Origin: JBFWVD01 sp050246915
GTDB taxonomy: Bacteria; Actinomycetota; Acidimicrobiia; Acidimicrobiales; Ilumatobacteraceae
Length of the DNA: 28,041 nt
NCBI GenBank assembly: GCA_050246915.1
Contig: JBFWVD010000061.1
Coordinates: 1 to 28,041, forward strand
Direction: 5' to 3'
The translations under genes were made by a program, and so were the position numbers. Positions 16,006 through 26,965 of this stretch are shown here, in pieces; position 1 is the stretch's first letter; the number at the start of each line of letters is the position of its first letter. The notes below the pieces were generated by a model that saw only the letters and a program-made list of their open reading frames with translations, searched no databases and was not told the DNA's origin.

Positions 16006-16066
16006 CCAGTCTGGTGCCGGCGCCAGACTGGAGCGTGCGTACCGCTCAGCGATACGCAGACTCCAG
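16006..16066 (-). promoter_or_regulatory. Two overlapping hairpins in the aconitase 5' leader
   Basis: Reading the aconitase transcript, the first hairpin (16066-16028) pairs CTGGAG with CTCCAG. After a 2x2 internal loop, TGCGTATCGC pairs with GCGGTACGCA around a TGA triloop (10 bp, one wobble). The second (16031-16006) pairs CCAGTCTGG with CCAGACTGG around 8 nt. The two share four bases (CCAG, 16031-16028), so both cannot form completely at once. The AGTCTG segment at the internal-loop side of hairpin 1 can also pair with CAGACT of hairpin 2. They lie between the predicted start (about 16092) and the Shine-Dalgarno. A leader RNA switch or protein target is inferred. Confidence 0.5.
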
Positions 16067-16098
16067 AGTTCCGGCGGTGAGGGCACCTTGTGGGTCTC

Positions 16099-16132
16099 AT
16101 TGTAGACAAGTTGTAGACAAGTTGTCTACACT
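16099..16132. promoter_or_regulatory. Shared operator and overlapping divergent promoters of aconitase and the GntR gene
   Basis: TGTAGACAA occurs at 16101-16109 and again at 16112-16120 (11 bp apart), then inverted as TTGTCTACA at 16122-16130. The last two form a perfect 19-bp palindrome with a single central G. The minus strand holds TAGACA (16128-16123), an 18-nt spacer and TACAAT (16104-16099), a good promoter for aconitase. The plus strand holds TAGACA (16103-16108), 18 nt and TACACT (16127-16132), a matching promoter for the GntR gene. The half-site TAGAC/GTCTA is like those of HutC-type GntR regulators (for example the DasR site). Binding would block both promoters. Confidence 0.75.
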
Positions 16133-16136
16133 CGTC

Positions 16137-16182
16137 GTCGCAGGCGGGAACACTNNNNNNNNNNGTCGCAGGCGGGAACACT
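16137..16182. other. Assembly gap (10 N) flanked by an identical 18-bp sequence
   Basis: GTCGCAGGCGGGAACACT stands on both sides of the ten Ns (16137-16154 and 16165-16182). Identical flanks suggest two overlapping contig ends that were joined with a fixed-size gap without being merged. The true leader of the GntR gene may be 28 nt shorter, or longer if sequence is missing. Confidence 0.8.
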
Positions 16183-16231
16183 AAGGCGACGGTCTCTTGC
16201 GCCCTGGATCTCGTTGCTCGAGGAGGTGAGC

Positions 16232-16999
16232 GTGTCGGCCCGTCGACGAACCGATGCCGATGAACCTGTTCGCACCGTGCGCTACCGCGAGATCGCCACG
16301 GTGTTGCGCGATCGCTTGGCCGCCGGTGAGTTCGCAGCGGGGAAGCTCCTGCCGAGTGAGGCCGAGCTCTCATCCGAGCACCAAGCCAGTCGGGTGACGG
16401 TGCGACGCGCCCTCGAGGTGTTGCGCGACGAAGGCCTCATCGAATCTCGCCAGGGTCTGGGATGGTTCGCTGCCGTCGATCCCGTCCGTCAGAGCCTCGG
16501 CCGCTTGTCGACCATCGAGTCGCAGATGGCCGAGCAAGGCATCCGATCCGAGCGCCGCGTTCTCGAGTTCGGATTCGTGACCGCACCGGCGCGTGTTGCC
16601 AGGGTCCTCGGCTGCGATCAGGTGCTGCGGGTGCGGCGACTGAACCTGGCCGACGGCGAACCGTTCGCTCGCGTGACGGTGTTCTGCCCGGCCGACCTTG
16701 CCGCCGATCTCTCGCGTGCCGATGTCGAGCGCTCGCCGTTCTATGAGTTGTTGCCCGTGCCCCTCGGGGGAGCGGTGCAGACCATCGGCGCCGCCGCGGC
16801 GACCTCGGCTGATGCGAGATTGCTGGGGATTCCCGAGGGTTCGCCCGTGTTGCGATGTGAGCGGGTGACATCGAGCGCAGCGGGGGAGGCGGTACTCATG
16901 AGCGTGCACGTGTTCCCCTCGCATCGCACCGAGTTCGTGGTCGACCTCGGGCACGTGGAGCCGTCCATGGCGCCGAGTGGGCTGCGCCTCGTCGACTGA
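16232..16999 (+). CDS. GntR/HutC-family transcriptional regulator (UTRA domain)
   Basis: The 255-residue protein has an N-terminal GntR winged helix (about 20-85; YREIATVLRDRLAAGEFAAGKLLPSEAELSSEHQASRVTVRRALEVLRDEGLI). A UTRA effector-binding domain follows (about 100-240; RVLEFGFVTAPARVARVLG, VLRVRRLNLADGEPFARVTVF, GIPEGSPVLRCERVT). This layout defines the HutC subfamily, whose members sense small metabolites. The start is the GTG at 16232, with AGGAGG 5 nt upstream. The frame continues back to 16214 but has no reason to start there. It is divergent from aconitase and shares the TGTAGACAA array with it, so repression of both genes with relief by a metabolite is the natural hypothesis. The effector is unknown. 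Confidence 0.93.
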   Translation: MSARRRTDADEPVRTVRYREIATVLRDRLAAGEFAAGKLLPSEAELSSEHQASRVTVRRALEVLRDEGLIESRQGLGWFAAVDPVRQSLGRLSTIESQMAEQGIRSERRVLEFGFVTAPARVARVLGCDQVLRVRRLNLADGEPFARVTVFCPADLAADLSRADVERSPFYELLPVPLGGAVQTIGAAAATSADARLLGIPEGSPVLRCERVTSSAAGEAVLMSVHVFPSHRTEFVVDLGHVEPSMAPSGLRLVD

Positions 17000-17016
17000 G
17001 CACGGATGGGCAACGG

Positions 17017-17106
17017 GACGTGTGAGTGCGAGACGTGTGAGTGCGAGACGTGTGAGNNNNNNNNNNGACGTGTGAGTGCGAGACGTGTGAGTGCGAGACG
17101 TGTGAG
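17017..17106. repeat. 15-bp tandem repeat interrupted by an assembly gap
   Basis: The unit GACGTGTGAGTGCGA occurs 2.67 times at 17017-17056 and again, identically over 40 nt, at 17067-17106, with ten Ns (17057-17066) between. The identical flanks mean the gap is a repeat the assembler could not resolve, so the true copy number is unknown. The array occupies almost the whole space between the GntR stop and the methyltransferase Shine-Dalgarno (17108-17113). Confidence 0.85.
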
Positions 17107-17117
17107 CAGGAGATGTG

Positions 17118-17969
17118 ATGGAACTCGATGATGAACGGGCGACCAACTTGGCCAACTGGGAGCAGCGCGTCCCGCTGCACGTTGCCTCGCAGTCGTACGG
17201 CGTGCAGAGGTTCATCGATGATCCATCGCGGATCTCCGAGGTCGTGGCCATCGATCGCGATCGACTCGGCGATCTCCGCGGACTCGATGCAGTGCACCTG
17301 CAGTGCCACATCGGAACCGACACGGTGTCCTTGGCCCGCTTGGGAGCGCGGGTCACGGGGTTCGACTTCTCACCGACGGCGCTGGAGGCGGCACGGGATC
17401 TGGCGCGGCGAAGTGGTACACCTGCGCAGTTCGTGCGGGGCGAAATGGACCATGCCCTTGCCGTCCTCGGCGCGGAGCGTTTCGATCTCGTCTACACCGG
17501 CGTTGGTGCGCTGTGTTGGTTGCCGTCGATGCAGCGATGGGCGGCGACCGTGGCTGGCCTGCTCCGCCCCGGTGGACGGTTGTTCCTCCGTGAAGGGCAT
17601 CCGGTCCTGTGGTCCATCGACGAGAAGGACGGCGGCGACGATCTGGTCGTGCGCTTCCCGGCGTTCGGTTGGGCCGGTGCGCTGCGATGGGAAGACCCGG
17701 GCACCTACGTCGATGGCGATGTGTCCGAGCTCACCGAGCATGTCACCTACAGCTGGAACCACTCACTCAGCGAAGTGATCGGCTCGTTGCTCGACGCCGG
17801 GATGCGCATCGAGTCCTTCGAGGAGCACCTCGATCTGCACTGGGAGGCGCTGCCGGGAAAGATGGTGCCTGGACCTCATCCCGACACCTGGGTATTGGCG
17901 GATCGCCCGGAGCGCATCCCGCTGTCCTACACGCTCTCGGCGGTGAAGGATCGCGAGCTGTCAAGGTAG
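17118..17969 (+). CDS. Class I SAM-dependent methyltransferase
   Basis: The 283-residue protein has a Rossmann-type methyltransferase core. Motif I is VHLQCHIGTDTVSLARLGA, with LQCHIGT replacing the textbook LDxGxGxG as in a recognised subgroup of bacterial methyltransferases. It continues into VTGFDFSPTALEAARDLA (the acidic residue that would hold the SAM ribose), RFDLVYTGVGALCWLPSMQRW and LLRPGGRLFLREGHPVLW. The N-terminal NLANWEQRVPLHVASQSYG is typical of that subgroup. The substrate cannot be inferred. The ATG at 17118 has AGGAGA only 4 nt upstream, and an in-frame GTG at 17115 is too close to that site. Upstream is the 15-bp repeat array with a gap, so the promoter region is incompletely known. 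Confidence 0.88.
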   Translation: MELDDERATNLANWEQRVPLHVASQSYGVQRFIDDPSRISEVVAIDRDRLGDLRGLDAVHLQCHIGTDTVSLARLGARVTGFDFSPTALEAARDLARRSGTPAQFVRGEMDHALAVLGAERFDLVYTGVGALCWLPSMQRWAATVAGLLRPGGRLFLREGHPVLWSIDEKDGGDDLVVRFPAFGWAGALRWEDPGTYVDGDVSELTEHVTYSWNHSLSEVIGSLLDAGMRIESFEEHLDLHWEALPGKMVPGPHPDTWVLADRPERIPLSYTLSAVKDRELSR

Positions 17970-18001
17970 ATTGACACGATGTGGCAACGGGGCCTCGGTG
18001 C

Positions 18002-18029
18002 GTGACAGGCGGGGTCCAACTGGAAGAAT
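18002..18029 (+). promoter_or_regulatory. Candidate promoter for leaderless crotonase gene
   Basis: GTGACA (18002-18007), a 16-nt spacer and AAGAAT (18024-18029) are followed by 6 nt and the ATG at 18036. There is no Shine-Dalgarno. The -10 lacks the first T of the consensus. Confidence 0.4.
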
Positions 18030-18035
18030 CGGGCC

Positions 18036-18851
18036 ATGTCCGATCGTGTCCTGTGCACCATCTCGAGCGGCGTCGCCGACGTCCGCATCAATCGTCCCGA
18101 CAAGCGCAATGCCCTCGACCCCGCCACCTTCCGAGAGCTGATCGCGGTCGGGGAGGGGCTCAAGGCGGAACGGGGTCTTCGGGCCGTTGTGCTGTCGGGC
18201 AACGGTGCGAGCTTTTGTTCAGGCCTCGACTTCGCGTCGTTCGAGGCGATGCTGTCGGGCCCGTCCACCGACGAGCTCGGAGGGATCGGCTCGATGGTGC
18301 CGGGGAGGGCCACGCACGTGGGCCAGCAGACCGTGCATGTGTGGCGCGAGATCGAGGTCCCGGTGATCGCGGCGATCCAGGGGCATGCCCTCGGGGGCGG
18401 CCTGCAGATCGCCATGGGTGCCGATCTGCGTATCGTCCATCCCGACGCCCAACTGTCGGTGCTCGAGATCCGTTGGGGCCTGGTGCCCGACATGACCCTC
18501 ACCCAGTTCCTGCCCCAACTGGTCGGGCTCGACGTGGCGAAAGAACTCACGTTCACCGGTCGGGTTGTGTCGGGTCGCGAGGCGGTAGAGATCGGCCTGG
18601 CCACCAAGGTCAGCGAGACGCCGCTCGATGATGCGCTGGCCATGGCGCAGGAGATCGCCGGCAAGAACCCGTTCGCCATCCGCGGGGCCAAGAAGCTTCT
18701 CGACATGGCGGGGGCTGCGCCCGTGGCCGACGGGTTCGCCGAGGAGCGGCGCCTGATGTTCTCGCTCGTGGGCTCCCCGAACCAGATCGAGGCGGTGCAG
18801 GCGTTCTTCGCCAAGCGGCCGCCGCAGTTCGCTGACGTGCCGCTCGACTGA
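18036..18851 (+). CDS. Crotonase-family protein (enoyl-CoA hydratase/isomerase-like)
   Basis: The 271-residue protein has the crotonase fold: INRPDKRNALD near the N-terminus, the first oxyanion-hole segment GNGASFCSGLDF, and the second, GHALGGGLQIAMGADLRI. In classic enoyl-CoA hydratase two glutamates 20 residues apart do the chemistry. Here the first position is Gln124 (GGGLQIA) and the second is Glu144 (LSVLEIRWGLVPDM). Loss of the first glutamate makes ordinary hydration less likely and points to an isomerase or other crotonase reaction. The C-terminal part (KNPFAIRGAKKLLD, then EERRLMFSLVGSPNQIEAVQAFFAKRPPQF) is typical of the family. It lies 66 nt after the methyltransferase and before gltB, with no evident functional tie to either. 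Confidence 0.9.
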   Translation: MSDRVLCTISSGVADVRINRPDKRNALDPATFRELIAVGEGLKAERGLRAVVLSGNGASFCSGLDFASFEAMLSGPSTDELGGIGSMVPGRATHVGQQTVHVWREIEVPVIAAIQGHALGGGLQIAMGADLRIVHPDAQLSVLEIRWGLVPDMTLTQFLPQLVGLDVAKELTFTGRVVSGREAVEIGLATKVSETPLDDALAMAQEIAGKNPFAIRGAKKLLDMAGAAPVADGFAEERRLMFSLVGSPNQIEAVQAFFAKRPPQFADVPLD

Positions 18852-18875
18852 GCGCGGTAGACCACGCCGAAAGCA

Positions 18876-18917
18876 GACGAAATGCGGTTCGTCATATCGG
18901 ACATCGTCCGGTAATGT
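18876..18917 (+). promoter_or_regulatory. Two inverted repeats and -10 box upstream of gltB
   Basis: GACGAA-ATGCGG-TTCGTC (18876-18893) and CGGAC-ATC-GTCCG (18898-18910) are perfect inverted repeats 4 nt apart. TAATGT (18912-18917) follows directly and is a good -10 hexamer, giving a start near 18924. The second repeat occupies the spacer just upstream of the -10. The first overlaps the place where a -35 would be and is also near the end of the crotonase gene. A repressor or nitrogen regulator site is inferred; I cannot match it to a named regulator. Confidence 0.5.
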
Positions 18918-18923
18918 TCGGGG

Positions 18924-19023
18924 GCTGCAACCTGGGCAACCAGGCCAGCGCTCACAACACGAGGGACAACGACGTCCCACTCCGTGCCCGACCCATCCGG
19001 TCCTCGACACCCAGTGGTGAACG
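18924..19023 (+). promoter_or_regulatory. gltB 5' leader with two small hairpins
   Basis: The predicted leader is about 100 nt. CCTGG-GCAA-CCAGG (18931-18944) is a perfect 5-bp stem capped by a GNRA tetraloop. GGGAC-AACGAC-GTCCC (18963-18978) is a second perfect 5-bp stem. GGTGA lies 3 nt before the ATG at 19024, a weak and close ribosome site. No known glutamine or glycine riboswitch consensus is recognised. Confidence 0.35.
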
Positions 19024-23664
<4,641 letters not shown>

Positions 23665-23670
23665 TGAGCC

Positions 23671-25122
23671 GTGGGTGAAGCGACCGGATTCCTGAAGTGG
23701 TCACGCGAGACCCCGACGCGCCGCCCCGTGCCGGTGCGACTCCGGGATTGGAAAGAGGTGTACGAGCCGTTCCCGGAAGATCATCTGCAGACGCAGGCCG
23801 GACGGTGCATGGACTGTGGCATCCCGTTCTGCAACAACGGTTGCCCACTCGGCAACCTCATCCCCGACTGGAACGATCTCGTCTATCGCGAGCACTGGCG
23901 TGACGCCATCGAGCGGCTGCACGCCACCAACAACTTCCCGGAGTTCACCGGCCGTCTGTGCCCGGCGCCGTGTGAGTCGGCCTGCGTGCTCGGCATCAAC
24001 CAGGACCCGGTCGCCATCAAGCAGGTCGAGGTGACCATCGTCGACCGGGCGTGGGACGAGGGCTGGATCGTGCCGCAGACTGCGTCGATCAAGACCGGCA
24101 AGCGGGTGGCCGTCATCGGATCGGGGCCGGCTGGTCTCGCTGCCGCGCAGCAGTTGACCCGCGCCGGGCATGACGTCGTGGTGCTGGAGCGAGCCGACCG
24201 CATCGGTGGCTTGCTGCGCTATGGCATTCCCGAGTTCAAGATGGAGAAGCGCCATCTCGATCGGCGAATCGCCCAGATGGAGGCCGAGGGCACGGAGTTC
24301 CGTGTCAACGCCAACGTCGGTGGCAACGTCGACATCGACGTGCTGCGAGCCACGCATGACGCGGTGGTGCTGGCTGCCGGTGCGACGGCATGGCGTGATC
24401 TCCCGGTTCCCGGCCGGGAGTTCAAAGGCATCTATCAAGCGATGGAGTACCTGCCGCTCGCCAACCGTGTGCAGCAAGGCGATTACGACGAGCCGGCCAT
24501 CTCGGCGGCCGGCAAGCACGTGGTCATCATCGGTGGCGGTGACACCGGCGCCGACTGCCTCGGCACGTCGCTGCGCCAGGGTGCGGCCAGCGTGCATCAG
24601 TTCGAGATCCTGCCCAAGCCGCCCGAGACGCGCGGCGGTGGGAACCCGTGGCCGCAGTTCGCCTTCGTCTACAAGGTCACCTCGGCGCACGAAGAGGGCG
24701 GCGAGCGGGTCTACAGCGTCAACACCGAATGCTTCCTCGGCGACGAGAACGGCAACGTCCGGGCCCTTCGGGCGCACGAGGTGCAGATGGTCGACGGTCG
24801 GTTCGAAAAGATCGAGGGCACCGACTTCGAGTTGCCGTGCGAGTTGGTGCTCTTGGCCATGGGCTTCGTCGGCCCGGAGCGCGCTGGCATGGTCGAGCGT
24901 CTCGGCGTCGACCTCGACCCACGCGGCAACGTCGCCCGCTCGGACGACTGGATGACGAGCGAAGAGGGTGTGTTCGTGTGTGGCGACATGGGCCGCGGTC
25001 AGAGCCTGATCGTGTGGGCCATCGCCGAAGGCCGCTCGTGCGCGGCTGCGGTGGATCGTTGGCTGACCGGCGAGTCGCGCTTGCCGGCCCCGATCAAGCC
25101 CACCGACCGACCGTTGATGTGA
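23671..25122 (+). CDS. gltD: Glutamate synthase small (beta) subunit
   Basis: GltD oxidises NADPH and passes electrons through FAD and Fe-S clusters to GltB. The 483-residue protein starts at the GTG at 23671, giving MGEATGFLKW, the usual family N-terminus. The N-terminal cluster-binding region has Cys46, Cys49, Cys54 and Cys58 (CMDCGIPFCNNGCP) and a second group in RLCPAPCESACVLG. The FAD site is VIGSGPAGLAAAQQLTRAGHDVVVLE and the NADPH site is VVIIGGGDTGADCLGTSLRQGA. The C-terminal FVCGDMGRGQSLIVWAIAEGR completes the FAD fold. It is co-transcribed with gltB and the operon ends at the hairpin at 25126-25157. Confidence 0.98.
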   Translation: MGEATGFLKWSRETPTRRPVPVRLRDWKEVYEPFPEDHLQTQAGRCMDCGIPFCNNGCPLGNLIPDWNDLVYREHWRDAIERLHATNNFPEFTGRLCPAPCESACVLGINQDPVAIKQVEVTIVDRAWDEGWIVPQTASIKTGKRVAVIGSGPAGLAAAQQLTRAGHDVVVLERADRIGGLLRYGIPEFKMEKRHLDRRIAQMEAEGTEFRVNANVGGNVDIDVLRATHDAVVLAAGATAWRDLPVPGREFKGIYQAMEYLPLANRVQQGDYDEPAISAAGKHVVIIGGGDTGADCLGTSLRQGAASVHQFEILPKPPETRGGGNPWPQFAFVYKVTSAHEEGGERVYSVNTECFLGDENGNVRALRAHEVQMVDGRFEKIEGTDFELPCELVLLAMGFVGPERAGMVERLGVDLDPRGNVARSDDWMTSEEGVFVCGDMGRGQSLIVWAIAEGRSCAAAVDRWLTGESRLPAPIKPTDRPLM

Positions 25123-25125
25123 GCT

Positions 25126-25157
25126 GTCGAGACGCCCGGTTGGCTGGGCGTCTCGAC
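25126..25157 (+). terminator. Terminator of the gltBD operon
   Basis: GTCGAGACGCCC pairs perfectly with GGGCGTCTCGAC (12 bp) around the 8-nt loop GGTTGGCT. It starts 4 nt after the gltD stop codon. No strong T tail follows on the plus strand. Confidence 0.8.
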
Positions 25158-25161
25158 GGGT

Positions 25162-25177
25162 GTCAATTTGCATTGAC
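25162..25177. promoter_or_regulatory. Inverted repeat GTCAAT-TTGC-ATTGAC
   Basis: A perfect 6-4-6 inverted repeat, with a further TGTCAA at 25181-25186. It lies between the gltBD terminator and the DUF222/HNH gene, about 70 nt before that gene's -10. It is AT-richer than its surroundings. A regulator site is possible but nothing ties it to a specific protein. Confidence 0.35.
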
Positions 25178-25246
25178 GTTTGTCAAGATCGTTACGCTGC
25201 TTGGTTAAACGCCGTCGCGTCGCGAGTTTTCATCACACCCGATACG

Positions 25247-25252
25247 TACACT
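25247..25252 (+). promoter_or_regulatory. -10 box for leaderless start of the DUF222/HNH gene
   Basis: TACACT is followed by 7 nt and the ATG at 25260. No Shine-Dalgarno precedes the start. Confidence 0.55.
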
Positions 25253-25259
25253 TGTTCGT

Positions 25260-26420
25260 ATGGAGGAGTTGATGGTGTTGGAGGAGTTGATCGAACGCAT
25301 CGATGACGATGTGTTCGTCGACTTCCTCGACACCGGCTGGGCAGTGTTCGACAAACTGCGCTCACGACTCACTGTCGCCACCGGAACGTTCGACGCCGAA
25401 GGCCGTTACGCCATCGCCGGCGCAGTATCGATGGGCACCTACCTGTCGGCCCACAGCCCACTCGGACGCGAATCCACCAGCGTCGCCACACTGGCCCGCA
25501 AACTCCGATCAATGCCCACCACGCAGGCCGCGTGGCTGGATGGGTCACTCACGGGTGGGCAGGTGCGGATCATCTCCGATCACGTCCGTGCTGATCGGGT
25601 TGGCCTGTTCGCTGATCACGAAGACGGAATCGTGCCCGCATTGGTCGGACTGTCGGTGAAACACACCGACCAGGCCATGACGCACTGGCGGACCACTGCG
25701 GAGAACCTCATCGACACCCCACCACGCGAAGCAGCCGGGATCCGTATCACTCCACTCGCTGGGGAGAACCTGTGGAAGATCAACGGCACCTTGTCCGAAC
25801 GCGACGCCAAGATGGTCAACGACGCCATCGCCTTGTTCCGTATCCCACCCGTCGACGGTGACACCACCACCCCCGCGCAACGCACTGCACACGCGCTCGC
25901 GGACAGTTGCGCGTTCTCGATCGCTCATCACGACACCGACAAAATGCCCCGGAACGCGCAAAGCCTCGGGCTCATGGCGTGGGCCGAGCACGCGCAAGAC
26001 CCTGCACGCGGTGCGATGACCTTGGACGGCGAACCGATCTCCCGACGGTTGTATGAGGAGTTGGCGTGTTTCGCGTCGGTGCATCGGATCTTGTTCGAAG
26101 GGCCCTCCACCCCCGTCGATCTCGGGCGAAGCACGCGCATCGTCTCCAAAGAACTGTTCAAAGCCGTCGCGGCTCGTGACCACGGCTGCCGCTACCCCGG
26201 CTGTGATCGGCCCGTTGCCTGGTGTGAAGCCCACCACGTCAAGCACTGGATGTGGGACGGACGAACCGACTACTGGAACTTGGCTTTGCTTTGCGCGAGG
26301 CATCATCACCTCATCCACCGCATCGGGTGGAAACTCGAGATGGACGAGGACTTCGTCGTCACCGTCACCACGCCTGATGGACGACGACTCATCAGCCACC
26401 CACCACCCCAGCTGCAATAG
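25260..26420 (+). CDS. DUF222 and HNH-endonuclease domain protein (13E12-repeat family)
   Basis: The 386-residue protein has an N-terminal DUF222 region (about 30-290) and a C-terminal HNH nuclease domain (about 305-365): RDHGCRYPGCDRPVAWCEAHHVKHW (His325, His326), Asn340 in YWNLALLC, and the His348-350 cluster. Cysteines in CRYPGC and LLCARHH fit a structural zinc. This family is abundant and often multicopy in Actinobacteria (13E12 repeats of mycobacteria). It is thought to be mobile or selfish, but its activity is poorly characterised. There is a second potential in-frame start at codon 5 (ATG at 25272), but the TACACT box favours 25260. It marks the edge of the accessory-looking right end of the window. 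Confidence 0.92.
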   Translation: MEELMVLEELIERIDDDVFVDFLDTGWAVFDKLRSRLTVATGTFDAEGRYAIAGAVSMGTYLSAHSPLGRESTSVATLARKLRSMPTTQAAWLDGSLTGGQVRIISDHVRADRVGLFADHEDGIVPALVGLSVKHTDQAMTHWRTTAENLIDTPPREAAGIRITPLAGENLWKINGTLSERDAKMVNDAIALFRIPPVDGDTTTPAQRTAHALADSCAFSIAHHDTDKMPRNAQSLGLMAWAEHAQDPARGAMTLDGEPISRRLYEELACFASVHRILFEGPSTPVDLGRSTRIVSKELFKAVAARDHGCRYPGCDRPVAWCEAHHVKHWMWDGRTDYWNLALLCARHHHLIHRIGWKLEMDEDFVVTVTTPDGRRLISHPPPQLQ

Positions 26421-26455
26421 CGACACGGACGGCGGCACGAAGCAGCACCTGATCT

Positions 26456-26475
26456 GTGTTACATCGTGTTACAGT
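26456..26475 (+). promoter_or_regulatory. Tandem TGTTACA operator and -10 box of the small RHH operon
   Basis: GTGTTACA occurs at 26456-26463 and 26466-26473, exactly 10 bp apart. Each contains the pseudo-palindrome TGT-T-ACA. The -10 box TACAGT (26470-26475) overlaps the second copy and is 8 nt before the ATG at 26484. Ribbon-helix-helix repressors typically bind tandem short sites on one DNA face at their own promoters, and such a protein is encoded second in this operon. Autoregulation is inferred. Confidence 0.55.
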
Positions 26476-26483
26476 TGTCGGCG

Positions 26484-26672
26484 ATGGCTGACGGTCTCGA
26501 ATGGCTCCCAGAGGACGGCGTCGTCCTCACGCGGGCTGATCTGGAGCGGATCTTCGAAGATCTCCGGGCGTTGATCGCTGGAACCGACGAGGTCGATCCG
26601 AACCGTGCGTTTGCCGTCGATATCGCAGTGACGATCACTCGGGCGCTCGAACGAGACAGCGGAGACGACTGA
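26484..26672 (+). CDS. Small acidic protein of unknown function, upstream of RHH gene
   Basis: The 62-residue protein (MADGLEWLPEDGVVLTRADLERI to ALERDSGDD) is strongly acidic and probably helical. I recognise no family. The start at 26484 is set by TACAGT 8 nt upstream; the upstream in-frame GTG at 26466 lies inside the operator. Its TGA overlaps the ATG of the RHH gene by one base (TGATG), so translation is probably coupled. By position it could be a partner of the RHH protein, but it does not resemble known toxins. Confidence 0.6.
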   Translation: MADGLEWLPEDGVVLTRADLERIFEDLRALIAGTDEVDPNRAFAVDIAVTITRALERDSGDD

Positions 26673-26965
26673 TGGCGAAGCCCAAAGCAATCACCTGGCT
26701 GGAAGACCAGACCGGTCAGACGATCGATTACACCCCCGAACCCACTCGTCCGGACCGCCATCTCTCTGTGCGGCTCACCGGTGACCTCGCCGCCGCGCTC
26801 GATGGCATGGCCGCCGAACGCTCTCTGACCGTGTCACAGCTGGTTCGCGAGTTGCTCACCGAGGCGGTCAGCGAGCGACATGCTGTCGCCTCGCTCGACG
26901 CGAAGGCGCTCGCATCGCGCCTTGCCGCCGACGTGGCCGAGGTCCGTCGTCGGCTCGCAGGCTGA
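26672..26965 (+). CDS. Ribbon-helix-helix (CopG/Arc-like) DNA-binding protein
   Basis: The 97-residue protein has a short N-terminal arm (1-27) and a typical RHH fold: strand RHLSVRL (29-35), helix A LAAALDGMAAERS and helix B SQLVRELLTEAVSERH, with T-V-S at the turn. A C-terminal helical tail (about 74-97, LDAKALASRLAADVAEVRRRL) may mediate oligomerisation or contact the 62-residue partner. RHH proteins act as dimers on DNA and are often antitoxins or plasmid and mobile-element regulators. The overlapping start with the upstream gene and the tandem TGTTACA sites at the promoter support self-repression. No toxin is evident. Confidence 0.8.
   Translation: MAKPKAITWLEDQTGQTIDYTPEPTRPDRHLSVRLTGDLAAALDGMAAERSLTVSQLVRELLTEAVSERHAVASLDAKALASRLAADVAEVRRRLAG

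Noticed and set aside
17017..17106. CRISPR-like array
   Set aside because: Units are directly adjacent 15-bp copies with no spacers, so this is a simple tandem repeat.
18924..19023. Glutamine riboswitch in the gltB leader
   Set aside because: The known glnA-type consensus was not found; only two short simple hairpins are present.
26484..26965. Classical toxin-antitoxin pair
   Set aside because: The second gene is a plausible RHH antitoxin-like regulator, but the 62-residue partner is acidic and shows no toxin motif.
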